In this document: piece after piece, positions 21,280-33,814 of the stretch
Layout of the letters: every line of letters begins with the position of its first letter
Numbering within the stretch: the first letter of the stretch is position 1
Assembly (NCBI RefSeq): GCF_000003815.2
Contig: NC_049995.1
Location: forward strand, 13,859,504 to 13,914,092
Length of the DNA stretch: 54,589 nucleotides
Reading direction: 5' to 3'
Origin: Branchiostoma floridae
Taxonomy: Eukaryota; Chordata; Leptocardii; Amphioxiformes; Branchiostomatidae
Made by a program: the position numbers and the translations under genes
Notes under the pieces: model-generated
Databases searched by the model: none
The model's input: only the letters and a program-made list of their open reading frames with translations
Told to the model about the DNA's origin: nothing

Positions 21280-21490
21280 AAATCATTAGTGCATGCTGCT
21301 TTCTCAGAATTTGGGCATGCAGACTATGGGAGTTGAAGTCACACAGACCACTGTTAGTGGACTGGCCCCTTGTTGCAGTGATTGCACAAAAGTTGTGTGA
21401 GCCAGGGCTACAGAAACGATGATGGGCAATGGCTCATGCACAAATTTGATGTGGGAAGGACCAAAGAAAAAACTATAATGTCTAAATGAG
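21280..21490 (+). mobile_element. SINE-like repeat, copy A
   Basis: Shares with 41640-41835 the blocks GCTGCTTTCT, ACTGGCCCC, GTGATTGCACAAAAGTTGTG, GGGCTACAGAAA and a GGAAGGAC tail in the same order. The head of the same family also appears just before exon 8 (about 18450). Probably a tRNA-derived SINE, by overall layout only. Confidence 0.45.
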
Positions 21491-21559
21491 GTATTCAGAA
21501 GCGGCCAAAACTATGCCATTACAGTACATTTACAAAACATCAGATTTTCTCTACAAATT

Positions 21560-22820
21560 TCATCATACAGTACACACAGTCATACAGAAGCCACATACAA
21601 TTTGCAAGTCTTTTGAAAATTTGAGGCTTTTGAAAGTCCAAATTCACTAAAGGTTGCTGCAGGCAACAACCAGCTGCAGCAGTAACATTCAGGTAAGACA
21701 AGGAGGGACAAAAACATGAGCTGTGAACTGAGGTGTGCAGGTCTAGTTGATCTGCTTAAAGTCAGACACTCACTTCTTTCTATTTGAAATACAAGCTTTA
21801 AGGAAATCCAGAAGTTAGAAATTTTTTTTTTGTAAAACAATTGAAAGTTTCATCATATACATTTTTTCTGCAGCAACGTGCAATTTGCACCACTCAAATA
21901 AATAAAGCCAAAATCAAATCATAATGTTATCATTACTTTGCAAGAGATACCCCGTAACATTTTATATGTGAGAGCTTCGAGAAAAAAACATGGACAATTG
22001 AGCTCCGACCCTGAGGTGTGTGGGTCAACTTGCTGTGTTGTTCCTACTTGAAACAAGAAGGAAATCCTCAAACATTTTGAACACACTCCATCTTTATCCA
22101 AATTATGTGATGGAAATTAGGAAGTGTTTGAGGCAAGTTCTGAAGGGAAAGAAGGCAATTTTACAAATCTCATCACATAGTGAAAATATTTTGAAGCCAC
22201 GTGCAATTTGCACACTGAAGTACAGTCAAACCTGTCTATAGCGGCCACTGAAAAGACCGGACAAATTTGGCCACTATGGACAGGTGGCCCCTCTGTAGAG
22301 GTGGCCCCTAATACAGGTTTGACTGTACAGGCTTTTCGAAAATCAAAATTCAAAATCATAAATGTCAACATCATAACTTTGCGCTGTAATATTTTAGGTG
22401 AGGTACAAATGTAGAAGGGAAAAAATGGACAAATGAGCTGCAACCTGACGTGTTAGGGTCAACTTGATCTGCTTTACATCAGATACCGACTTCTTTCTAG
22501 TTGAAATAATCAGAAAATCCTCATTTAACATTTTGAACACACTCCATTTTAATCCAAACAGCTATGAAAATTTGAAAGGTTCGAGGCAACATTCACATAT
22601 AGCACACACATTCTGCAGCCATGTGCAATTTGAACTCAATAAAAGCCTTTTGTGAAGTCTACCAAATTCAAATCATAAAATGTTATCATTACTTTGCAGG
22701 TATAACATAAGGTGAGAGAAACATGCTCTGCTGAAATTTAGATACCCAGTTCTTTCTACTTGAAATAAGAAGGAAATCCTCAAACAATTTGAACAGACTA
22801 TGGAGATTTGGAAAGTTGGA
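21560..22820. repeat. Diverged tandem repeats downstream of the reductase gene
   Basis: Units of roughly 0.45 kb repeat TCATCACATA...GAAGCCACGTGCAATTTG, GGTCAACTTG, TCTAGTTGAAAT and GGAAATCCTCAAACATTTTG at about 21580 (inverted), 21990, 22440 and 22740. The same phrases recur in the larger units at 24.4-27.6 kb, so both come from one old repeat. Confidence 0.55.
22221..22327. mobile_element. 107-bp MITE with TACAGTCAAACCTGT termini
   Basis: TACAGTCAAACCTGT and ACAGGTTTGACTGTA are perfect inverted ends around GCGGCCACTG / GGTGGCCCC sub-ends. A larger relative with the same ends lies at 49395-49846. Confidence 0.8.
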
Positions 22821-23023
22821 GGCAAGTAACAAAAAAAATTAAAATTTACAAATTTTACATTCTGCAGCTATCGGGGGCTGATTTGACCACCTCCCAAAGA
22901 GCTACATTGTGTAAGATAAACTTTCACTTAAGTGTCTCCAAAAGGATTCTTCATTACACACCAAAATCTGTCCAATTGCAGCTCAGGATTCTCTGTCGCC
23001 ATAGAAACCGGTGATCACAGCTT

Positions 23024-23774
23024 CCAACACCATGGTAACGGACAGATCTCAGCCAACACCACGGTAACTGACAGATCTCAGCCAACACCATGGTAACAGA
23101 CAGATCTCAGCCAACACCACGGTAATAGACAGATCTCAGCCAACACCACGGTAATAGACAGATCTCAGCCAACACACGGTAATAGACAGATCTCAGCCAA
23201 CACCATTGTGGTAACAGACAGATCTCAGCCAACACCATGGTAACAGACAGATCTCAGCCAACACCACGGTAATAGACAGATCTCAGCCAACACCACGGTA
23301 ACAGACAGATCTCAGCCAACACCATTGTGGTAACAGACAGATCTCAGCCAACACCATGGTAACAGACAGATCTCAGCCAACACCATGGTAACAGACAAAT
23401 CTTAGCCAACACCATCAATATAATGGTAACAGACAGATCTCAGCCAACACCATGGTAACAGACAGATCTCAGCCAACACCATGGTAACAGACAGATCTCA
23501 GCCAACACCATGGTAACAGACAGATCTCAGCCAACACCATGGTAACAGACAAATCTTAGCCAACACCATGGTAACAGACAGATCTCAGCCAACACCATGG
23601 TAACAGACAAATCTTAGCCAACACCATGGTAACAGACAGATCTTAGCCAACACTATCAATATAATGGTAACAGACAGATCTCAGCCAACACCATGGTAAC
23701 TGACAGATCTCAGCCAACACCATGGTAACAGACAGATCTCAGCCAACACCTTGGGAACAGACAAATCTTAGCCA
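23024..23774. repeat. 29-bp minisatellite, about 26 copies
   Basis: The unit is CAACACCATGGTAACAGACA plus GATCTCAGC. Variants carry CACGG, ATTGTGG or ATCAATATAATGG in place of CATGG, and AAATCTTAGC in place of GATCTCAGC; the variants recur, so blocks of units have been copied. The short direct-repeat style is not CRISPR: there are no unique spacers. Confidence 0.93.
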
Positions 23775-24390
23775 TTCTCCTGATATAGTCAGGACTTGGT
23801 CATCAAGCTTTAAGGGCCCTGATCATTGGATGGGCTGCTTCAAGCTTGATCTAAAGTCAGGCTAAAACCAAGTCCCAATATAATCCAACATTGGAAATAA
23901 TCAGTATCTACAAATTTTATCACATGACAAGTATACACAGTCACACATGCAATTTATACACATGTACATGTTGTATGTATGCAACAAACTCGAATTCAAT
24001 CCACCAGTATCTGCAATTTTATAGGGCTTAGCATGACCTACTAATTCAGTAGGCATGATGTGCTGGTAAAAAAAAACACTTTTCTTGTTGGAACGATCCA
24101 GAAAAATAACGGACCCGAAAAAGATCAGCAGACTGGACTTTGAATTTAATCCTGGATTTAATCCTGGAATGTTGGGGATCTGGACAGCTGTCTCCAGGAC
24201 CTGGTATGGAAAGTTGCAGTTGCCAGGACCATCCAGGATCACCCATCCATCCAAAAAATTTCAACTTCATAACTTGTAATTTTTGTAAGATTAATAACAT
24301 GTAATTTTTGTAAGATTAAGATCATATCAGATTTATGTTTAGATCAAAAATTTATAAGTGAACATGCGCTCCGGAACAAAATCAATGCGC
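23775..24390. other. Gene-free stretch between two repeat blocks
   Basis: Unique AT-rich sequence. Short open frames on both strands at 23901-24300 overlap each other and show no coding character. Confidence 0.5.
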
Positions 24391-27300
24391 CAGAAAAATA
24401 TTATCGAATTCCCTGGTTCAGATGAAACGTCTGAAACTCTGGAAAACCAATTTTCACACAGGATGCCTTTGGGATGTGTACTGGCACTGGGTGCCGGTTA
24501 CAATAAACATGTTAACAAATCAGCTAGAAAGCCCCACCCTCCCCCATCAAAATGTACTGCGCTAGGCTTACATTTTAATTTTCAAAAGGAAAAACTGGTT
24601 CAAAAAGTTCCTATTTTCAGACCAAAGATTAAACGTTAGTTTATGTTTTTGTGGGATCTTAGACTGTATTAGGAGTCTTAGCTCAGGGGAGTTAACAAAT
24701 TCAAAATGTTTATTTTGAGCACAAGAAATGACCAGTTTTATAATTATATCAATTTATTAATATTACATGGACTTGAAAGATGAAAAATTAGGTACTGGGC
24801 CAGGCTAAATTTTTTTCAAAAGGAAAACAACTACTTCCAAAAGTTCCATTTCAAAAGGATAACAACAGTACTGGTTCTAAAAGTTTTCAGACCAAGAAGG
24901 TAATTAATTTAAATTAAAGTCATTTTCTAGGATCGTCGAATGAAAGGGGTAGCCAAGAAGAATACTAGCTCAGGGGGAATTTACAAAATTTTTTTTTTTT
25001 CAAAATGTTTATTTGGGGATCGCAAAATGACCTTATTTTATACAAATTTACAAACATTAGATCAAAATGTACTGGACTAGGCTTACATTTTAATTTTCAA
25101 AAGGAAAAACTGGTTCAAAAAGTTCCTTTTTTTCGGAACAAAGATTAATAAATTGAGTTTACGTTTTTGTGGGATCTTAGACTGTAAGGAGTCTTAGCTC
25201 AGGGGAGTTAACAAATTCAAAATGTTTATTTTGGGCTCAAGAAATGACCAGTTTTATAATTATACCCATTTATTAATATTACATGGACTTGAAAGATGAA
25301 AAAATAGGTACTGGGCCAGGCTAAATTTTTTTCAAAAGGAAAACAACTACTTCCAAAAGTTCCTTTTCAAAAGGATAACAACAGTACTGGTTCGAAAAGT
25401 TTTCAGATCAAAGAAGATTAAATTATTATAATAGTCATTTTCTAGGATCGTTGAATGGAAGGGGTAGCCAAGAAGAAGACTTAGCTCAGGGGGAATTTAC
25501 AAAAAAGTTTGTTTTTTTTCAAAATGTTTATTTGGGGATCGCAAAATGACCTTATTTTATACAAATTTACAAATATTAGATGGACTTATAAGATAAGAAG
25601 TCTGGTACTAGGCCTGGCTTAAATGTTCATTTACAAAAAGAAAACAGTAATGTTGGTTTGAAATGATTTTTTCCTATTTTCAGACCAAAGATTCTGGAGC
25701 CTTGTGTAAATAAAAGCTTTTTTGAAAATTCAAATCATACATGATTGTCATCGTATACTTTGAACTTGAAGGTGAAAGCCACGTTTCGCAAGAGAGGGAG
25801 AAAAAAACACTTCTTGGACAATTGAACTGCGACCTGAGGTGTGCGGGTCAACAGTTCCTTGTTGTAAGTCAGTTACCCACTTCCTTCTAGTTCAAGTTAA
25901 AGATGAAGGAAATCCTCATCAAATTCCGATGTTATTGAATTTGGAAGCTTCGATACAATTTCTGAAAGTAATGTTTTTCTACAAATTTCATCACATATAG
26001 TACACATATTCTGAAGCCATGTGCAATTTTCAGACTCAGAAACACAGTTCACATACTTACACAGGATGCACTTGGGACCAGTTACAATAAACATGTTAGC
26101 AAATCAGCTAGAAGGCCCCACCCTCCCCCATCAAAATGTACTGGACTAGGCTTACATTTTAATTTTCAAAAGGAAAAACTGGTTCAAAAAGTTCCTTTTT
26201 TTCGGAACAAAGATTAATAAATTGAGTTTACGTTTTTGTGGGATCTTAGACTGTAAGGAGTCTTAGCTCAGGGGAGTTAACAAAAATTCAAAATGTTTAT
26301 TTTGGGCTCAAGAAATGACCAGTTTTATAATTATACCCATTTATTAATATTACATGGACTTGAAAGATGAAAAAATAGGTACTGGGCCAGGCTAAATTTT
26401 TTTCAAAAGGAGAACAACTACTTCCAAAAGTTCCTTTTCAAAAGGATAACAACAGTACTAGTTCGAAAAGTTTTCAGACCAAAGAAGATTAAATTAAAGT
26501 CAGGATCGTCGAATGGAAGGGGGTAGCCAAGAAGAAGACTTACAAATGTAGCTCAGGGGGAATTTACCAAAAAAATTTTTTTTCAAAATGTTTATTTGGG
26601 GATTGCAAAATGACCTTATTCTATACCAATTTATAAATATTAGATGGACTTATAAGAAAAGAAGTCTGGTACTGGGCCAGCTTAAATGTTCATTTACAAA
26701 AGGAAAACAACTGGTTTGAAAACGATTTTTTTCCTATTTTCAGCCAAAGATTCTGGAGCCATGTGTAATTTTCACTAATAAAATTTTTTTTGAAAATTCA
26801 AATCATAGATGATTGTCATCGTTTACTTTGAACTTGAAGGTGAAACCCAGTAACGTTTCGCAAGAGAGGAAGAAAAAAAAACATTCTTGGACAATTGAAC
26901 TGCGACCTGAGGTGTGCGGGTCAACAGTGCCTTGTTGCCAGTCAGTTACCCACTTCCTTCTAGTTCAAGTTAAAGATGAAGGAAATTCAGATGTTATTGA
27001 ATTTGGAAGGTTTGATACAATTTCTGAAGGTTATGTTTTTCTACAAATTTCATCACATATAGTACACATATTCTGAAGCCATGTGCAATTTTCAGACTCA
27101 GAAACACAGTTCACATAGTTACACAGGATGCAGTTGGGACCAGTTACAATAAACATGTTAGCAAATCAGCTAGAAAGCCCCACCCTCCCCCATCAAAATG
27201 TACTGGACTAGGCTTACATTTTAATTTTCAAAAGGAAAAACTGGTTCAAAAAGTTCCTTTTTTTCGGAACAAAGATTAATAAATTGAGTTTACGTTTTTG

Positions 27301-27603
27301 TGGGATCTTAGACTGTAAGGAGTCTTAGCTCAGGGGAGTTAACAAATTCAAAATGTTTATTTTGGGCTCAAGAAATGACCAATTTCATAATTATACCAAT
27401 TTATCAAATAATATTATATGAAAAATGAAAAAAAAATTGAAATATGAAAAATTAGGTACTGGGCCAGGCTAAATTTTTTTTCAAAAGGAAAACAACTGCT
27501 TCCAAAAGTTCCTTTTCAAAAGAATAACAACAGTACTGGTTCTAAAAGTTTTCAGACCAGAGAAGATTAAATTATAGTCATTTTCTAGGATCGTCGAATG
27601 GAA
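24390..27603. repeat. Long tandem array, unit about 1.06 kb
   Basis: The phrase CATCAAAATGTACTG followed by AGGCTTACATTTTAATTTTC recurs at about 24547, 25059, 26129 and 27192. The block around TTGGACAATTGAACTGCGAC recurs at about 25815 and 26887. Full units are 1063-1070 bp; the first is partly deleted (512 bp). Units are AT-rich, about 90-95% alike by eye, and carry no stable open frame. Confidence 0.85.
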
Positions 27604-30335
27604 GGTCAAGTCTTCATTTTGTTGTAGAGAAACCAAATACCAAATATTATATTACACATATCAAGTTGAAAGTCTTCATTTTGTTTTGGAAAAACCAAAT
27701 GCCAAATATTATATTACACATATCAAGTTGAAAGTCTTCATTTTGTTTAAGAGAGACCAAATGCCAAATATTATATTACACACAATTTGAAAGCCTTAAT
27801 TTTGTTTCAGAGAAACCAAATGCCAAATATTATATTACAGACAATTTGAAAGTCTTCATTTTGTTTTAGAGAAACCAAATGCCAAATATTATATTACACA
27901 TATCAATTTGAAAGTCTCCATTTTGTTTTAGAGAAACCAAAATTAATGCCAAATATTATTTTACACATATCAAGTTGAAAGTCTTCATATTGTTTGGGAA
28001 AATCCAAATGCCAAATATTATATTACACATATCAATTTGAAAGTTTTAATTTTGTTTTAGAGAAACCAGATGCCAAATTATATATATTATATTACACTTA
28101 AATTTGAAAGTTTTAATTTTGTTTTAGAGAGACCAAATGCCAAATATTATTTTACACATATCAAGTTGAAAGTCTTCATTTTGTTTAAGAGAGACCAAAT
28201 GCCAAATATTATATTACACACAATTTGAAAGCCTTAATTTTGTTTCAGAGAAACCAAATGCCAAATATTATATTACAGACAATTTGAAAGTCTTCATTTT
28301 GTTTTAGAGAAACCAAATGCCAAATATTATATTACACATATCAATTTGAAAGTCTTCATTTTGTTTTAGAGAAACCAAAATTAATGCCAAATATTATTTT
28401 ACACATATCAAGTTGAAAGTCTTCATATTGTTTGGGAAAATCCAAATGCCAAATATTATATTACACATATCAATTTGAAAGTTTTAATTTTGTTTTAGAG
28501 AAACCAGATGCCAAATTATATATATTATATTACACTTAAATTTGAAAGTTTTAATTTTGTTTTAGAGAGACCAAATGCCAAATATTATTTTACACATATC
28601 AAGTTGAAAGTCTTTATTTTGTTTTAGAGAAACCAAATGCCAAATATTATTTTACACATATCAAGTTGAAAGTCTTCATTTTGTTTTGGAAAAACCAAAT
28701 GCCAAATATTATATTTACATATATCAATTTGAAAGTCTTCATTTTGTTTTAGAGAAACCAAATGCCAAATATTATTTTACACATATCAATTTGAAAGTTT
28801 TAATTTTGTTTTAGAGAGACCAAATGCCAAATATTATATTACACACAATTTGAAAGTCTTCATTTTGTTTTAGAGAAACCAAATGCCAAATATTATATTA
28901 CACATATCAATTTGAAAGTCTTCATTTTGTTTTAGAGAAACCAACTGCGAAATATTATTTTACACAAGATCAATTTGAAAGTCTTCGATTTGTTTTAGAG
29001 AAACCAAATGCCAAATATTATTTTACACGATATCAATTTGAAAGTCTTCATTTTGTTTTGGAGAAACCAAATGCGAAATATTATATTACACAATATCAAT
29101 TTGAAAGTTTTCATTTTGTTTTAGAGAGACCAAATGCCAAATATTATATTACACACAATTTGAAAGTCTTCATTTTGTTTTGGAAAAACCAAATGCCAAA
29201 TATTTTTACACGTATCAATTTGAAAGTCTTCATTTTGTTTTAGAGAAACCAAATACCAAATATTATTTTACACATATCAATTTGAAAGTTTTAATTTTGT
29301 TTTGGAGAAACCAAATGCCAATTGAAATATTATTTTACACATGTCAATTTGAAAGTCTTCATTTTGTTTTATAGAAACCAAATGCCAAATTTTATTTTAC
29401 ACGATATCAATTTGAAAGTCTTCATTTTGTTTTGGAGAAACCAAATGCCAAATATTATTTTACACATATCAATTTGAAAGTCTTCATTTTTTTTTAGAGA
29501 AACCAAATGCCAAATATCATATTATTTACACATATCAATTTGAAAGTCTTAATTTTGTTTTAGAGAAACCAAATGCCAAATATTATATTAAACATATCAA
29601 TTTGAAAGTCTTAATTTTGTTTTAGAACAACCAAAGCCAAATATTATTGTACACAAGTCATATCAATTTGAAAGTTTTCATTTTGTTTTAGAGAAACCAA
29701 ATGCCAAATATTATTTTACACATATCAATTTGAAAGTCTTCATTTTGTTTTGGAGAAACCAAATGCCAAATATTATATTACACAGTATCAATTTGAAATT
29801 TGTAATTTTGCTTTAGAGAAACCAAATGCCAAATATTATTACACATATCAATTTGAAAGTCTTCATTTTGTTTTAGAGAAACCAAATGCCAAATATTATT
29901 TTACACAATATCAATTTGAAAGTCTTCATTTTGTTTTAGAGAAACCAAATGCCAAATATTATTTTACACAATATCAATTTGAAAGTCTTCATTAAAATTT
30001 TTGTTTTGGAGAAACCAAATGCCAAATATTATTTTACACATATCAATTTGAAAGTTTTAATTTTGTTTTAGAGAGACCAAATGCCAAATATTATATTACA
30101 CACAATTTGAAAGTTTTAATTTTGTTTTAGAGAAACCAAATGCCAAATATTATATTACATATATCATTTTGAAAGTCTTCATTTTGTTTTAGAGAAACCA
30201 AATTCCAAATATTATATTAAACATATCAATTTGAAAGTCTTAATTTTGTTTTAGAGAAACCAAATAACATCAATTTGAAAGTCTTAATTTTGTTTTAGAA
30301 AAACCAAATAACAGATATCAATTTGAAAGTATCAA
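27604..30335. repeat. About 62-bp minisatellite, roughly 44 copies, with a 438-bp higher-order repeat
   Basis: The unit contains CCAAATGCCAAATATTAT, TACACATATCAATTTGAAAG and TCTTCATTTTGTTTTAGAGA; unit length varies from 55 to 66 bp. A seven-unit block starting at 27723 is repeated almost unchanged from 28161. Frames reading EKPNAKYYFTQYQFESLHFVL arise where adjacent units are 63 bp long and are not evidence of a gene. Confidence 0.93.
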
Positions 30336-30359
30336 ACAAAAAAATCCACAATCCGTAAT

Positions 30360-30800
30360 CGTTGTCCGTTGCCGTGCCATTAGGTCTGTTAAGGGTCAAA
30401 GGTCAGTTCATGCGCCAGAGGGAAACTTTTTTGTCAGCAGGGTTTACAGAGGGGGGATCATCCGTGTGCGGTCCGTTCCGAGCCAAGTCGTCGCCGTAAG
30501 AGCAGCTGGCCCACGTGCTGGGCGGTGGGCCACCTCAGAACACCACCAGTCGGAAGGCTCCAGGAAGTCTGGGAACACGTGCAGGCCTTTGATCTGACGT
30601 CCGGGCGGGGTCCGACGGAGAAGGCAGGGCGGTGAAGGTCGTCGTGAGCCCTTGTGCAATGACCTTCAACTGGAGCTCCGCACCAAGCAGCGACCCCGGA
30701 ACCCACTCCGAGGTCAGACACGTGTTAGAGGCTAGGACTTTTGGCGTTTCAGGGGAGGCAAGGAGCGTTAAGACAGACATATTTGGGCGGAGACCTTGTA
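30360..30800 (-). other. GC-rich island with overlapping open frames, unidentified
   Basis: This is the most GC-rich stretch of the right half. On the minus strand all three frames are open for more than 70 codons (30444-30659, 30458-30721, 30535-30915). None shows a known motif and none is flanked by clear splice sites. It could be a decayed transposon coding piece or the 5' end of an unplaced gene. High GC alone lowers stop frequency, so a coding call is not supported. Confidence 0.3.
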
Positions 30801-30812
30801 GTGCATTCATCT

Positions 30813-30915
30813 CATTCGCACACACATTCGCACACACATTCGCACACACATTCGCACACACATTCGCACACACACTCGCACACGCATTCGCACACACATT
30901 TGCACACACATTCAC
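30813..30915. repeat. 12-bp minisatellite (ATTCGCACACAC), about 8 copies
   Basis: Regular 12-base period. The plus-strand reading SHTHSHTH and the minus-strand reading CANVCANV are by-products of a period divisible by three. Confidence 0.92.
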
Positions 30916-31079
30916 ATACTCAAAGAACAGATGGAAGAAATAAAATAAAAATAAAAAAACAAAAAGAGGTAAGACAGATGGAATGGGTTAACCTAAACAC
31001 ACCCAAAGGATCTCCATACCTGCACTACAAGGTCGCAGCCGCCCAAATGAAAATGTTAAAAGATGGAATAAGATAAAAG

Positions 31080-31245
31080 GATAAAAATTTAAAAACAACA
31101 AATTTACATATTTACATATTTACATATTTACAGTATTTACATATTTACAGTATTTACAATATTTACGCTATACAATATTAAAAAAATAAAAGGTTAATAA
31201 TTTTAAAAAAATTTAAAATAATAAAAATTTAGGTATTTGGAAATT
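31080..31245. repeat. AT-rich low-complexity tract (ATTTACAT/ATTTACAG units)
   Basis: ATTTACAT and ATTTACAG repeated around 31101-31160, followed by A/T homopolymer-rich sequence. Confidence 0.75.
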
Positions 31246-31687
31246 CAACACTTACAGTCTCCTGTCGGCAGCTCCTGGCAAGCAAACAGTAACATCAATT
31301 CCAACACAAAATGCACATTGAATATTTGACTGTCCATGTTTCACAATAAAATTTCAACGTCCAAAATGTCGCATACACTAATAATCATTCAGCTTTCCTT
31401 TGCAGAGACATGTGGTAGGAGGTAAATTTTCACACACACCCTCAAGGGAACACACCCCCTAAAGGGAAACCCCCTCTTATGAGACATGTACAGTCCCAGT
31501 TTGCGAGGGGCAAAGGTCATTTGCTGTGTGCGGGCCTATGTAATGCATGGCCTCCCTTTGGTTTGTGGTAGGAGCAATTCTGATGGTCTGAATCACTACT
31601 TGGATGCTTGAAAAATAGGTGTTCAGGGGGAACTGGAGTTTAGGATGCGCACAGTTTCTAACCAACAAATCCTGAGGATGGGCTTAA
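31246..31687. other. Gene-free stretch before the second 320-bp MITE
   Basis: Unique sequence with no coding frame longer than about 65 codons and no repeat relation seen elsewhere in the window. Confidence 0.45.
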
Positions 31688-32007
31688 AGCTATTAGGGCA
31701 AAACCCACCGTACGTGCAAATACGTGCTGTCAATCTTTGGCCAAGTTTGGGGATCCGTAAGTGGTAAGTACAACCTCCGTACAAACTCGTAGGGAATCCG
31801 ATGGATTTTGGAGCACGCAGACACGCCATAGAACTTTACGTGCAGGCACAACTTTGTGTGCACCTTGCGAGTGCTAGTGACGTGCGTTGACTTACACCCT
31901 CCCTGCTCTTGCAGTCATTCCCCACCTTTATAGAAATACGTGGCGGACGTGGCCTCCAAAAAAAACATACGGACAAGTCGCACGTACGGCGGGTTGTGCC
32001 CTTAGCT
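31688..32007. mobile_element. 320-bp MITE, copy 2 (inverted relative to 11353)
   Basis: Exactly the same length as the copy at 11353-11672. TAA flanks both ends (31685-31687 and 32008-32010). The right arm, reversed, reads AGCTAAGGGCACAACCCGCC as in copy 1; the left arm has two extra or changed bases (AGCTATTAGGGC). Confidence 0.8.
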
Positions 32008-32204
32008 TAAGCGGGTGCTGTTTCAGAATTTCACCCGACATATTGGATGGACAGTTCAGGAGACAGGTTCAGCGGTCAGAAAGTCAACCTAATTCATTTT
32101 AGATTTGTCTCGGGACAAGCTTGTAGCAGGCAGTTTCAGAATTCCACCAATGAATTCAAGATGATGAAATAGTCGGATGGGCTTTAGCAGGTATATTAGA
32201 TAAA

Positions 32205-33760
32205 GTCACCTTTTAGTCTCAAAATGCGACCAATTTTGAACTTATCATTAAGTCAAGGGGCGAGGTTTTTAGTCTCAAAATTCAACCAATTTGGAGCTTA
32301 ATAATGATTAAATCAAGGGTCGAGGTTTTTAGTCTCAAAATTCAACCAATTTGGAACTAATTTATTTATTAGATCAAGGGACGGGGCTTTTAGTCTCAAA
32401 ATTCAACCAATTTGGAACTTAATAATCATTAAATCAAGGGTCGAGGTTTTTAGTCTCAAAATTCAACAAATTTGGAACTTGATAATCATTAAATCAAGAG
32501 TCGAGGTTTTTAGTCTCAAAATTCAACCAATTTGGAGCTTAATAATGATTAAATCAAGGGTCGAGGTTTTTAGTCTCAAAATTCAACAAATTTGGAACTT
32601 AATAATCATCAAATCAAGAGTCGAGGTTTTTAGTCTCAAAATTCAACAAATTTGGAACTTAATAATCAATAAATCAAGGGTCAAGGTTTTTAGTCTCAAA
32701 ATTCAACAAATTTGGAACTTGATAATCATCAAATCAAGAGTCGAGGTTTTTAGTCTCAAAATTCAACAAATTTGGAACTTAATAATCAATAAATCAAGGG
32801 TCAAGGTTTTTAGTCTCAAAATTCAACCAATTTGGAGCTTAATAATCAATAAATCAAGGGTCAAGGTTTTTAGTCTCAAAATCAACAAAATTGGAACTTG
32901 ATAATCATCAAATCAAGAGTCGAGGTTTTTAGTCTCAAAATTCAACAAATTTGGAACTTAATAATCAATAAATCAAGGGTCAAGGTTTTTAGTCTCAAAA
33001 TTCAACCAATTTGGAGCTTAATAATCAATAAATTAAGGGTCAAGGTTTTTAGTCTCAAAATTCAACAAATTTGGAACTTGATAATCATCAAATCAAGAGT
33101 CGAGGTTTTTAGTCTCAAAATTCAACAAATTTGGAACTTGATAATCATTCAATCAAGGGGCGAGGTTTTTAGTCTCAAAATTCAACCAATTTGGAGCTTT
33201 TAATAATAATCATTAAATCAAGGGGCAAGGTTTTTAGTCTCAAAATTCAACAAATTTGGAACTATATTATTACATCAAGGGACGGGGCTTTTAGTCTCAA
33301 AATTCAACAATTTGGAACTTTGTTAGATCAAGGGACGGGACTTTTAGTCTCAAAATTCAACCAATGTGGAACTATATTATTAGATGAAGGGCTTTTAGTC
33401 TCAAAATTCAACCAATTTGGAACTATATTATTACATCAAGGGTTGAGGATTTTAGTCTCAAAATTCAACCAATGTGGAACTATATTATTAGATGAAGGGC
33501 TTATAGCCTCAAAATTCAACCAATTTGGAACTTTATTAGATCAAGGGACGGGCTTTTAGTCTCAAAATTCAACCAATTTGGAGCTTAATAATCATTAAAT
33601 CAAGGGTCACGGTTTTTTGTCTCAAAATTCAAGAAATTTGGAACAAGGGACGGGGCTTTTAGTCTCAAAATTCAAGAAATTTGGAACTTACAAATGTAGA
33701 TCAAGGGATGGGGTTTTGAAGGGACGGGGCTTATAGCAAGTAGTTTAAAAATTTGACCAA
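32205..33760. repeat. 60-bp minisatellite, about 25 copies, with a 180-bp higher-order unit
   Basis: The unit contains GGTTTTTAGTCTCAAAATTC, AACAAATTTGGAACTTAATA and ATCATTAAATCAAGGGTCGA. A three-unit pattern starting CTTGATAATCATCAAATCAAG returns at about 32718, 32898 and 33077. Units become irregular after 33240. The 140- and 101-codon frames across it follow from the exact 60-bp period. Confidence 0.93.
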
Positions 33761-33814
33761 TTTAGAAGAGAGAAAGAGAGAAAGGGACGAGTCATTTTTC
33801 CAAGTCTTACAGTC

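Noticed and set aside
23024-23774. CRISPR-like array of short direct repeats
   Set aside because: Units are contiguous 29-bp tandem repeats without unique spacers, in an animal genome.
29058-29995. Repeat proteins of the type EKPNAKYYFTQYQFESLHFVL
   Set aside because: They exist only where neighbouring minisatellite units happen to be 63 bp; nearby units of other lengths break the frame and no start, stop or splice context is kept.
30535-30943. CANVCANV and SHTHSHTH repeat proteins
   Set aside because: Translations of a 12-bp microsatellite; only the GC-rich part next to it is worth further attention.
32479-33203. 140- and 101-codon frames reading KSRVEVFSLKIQQIWNL repeats
   Set aside because: The exact 60-bp period keeps the frame open by itself; single-base changes in nearby units shift it without any sign of constraint.
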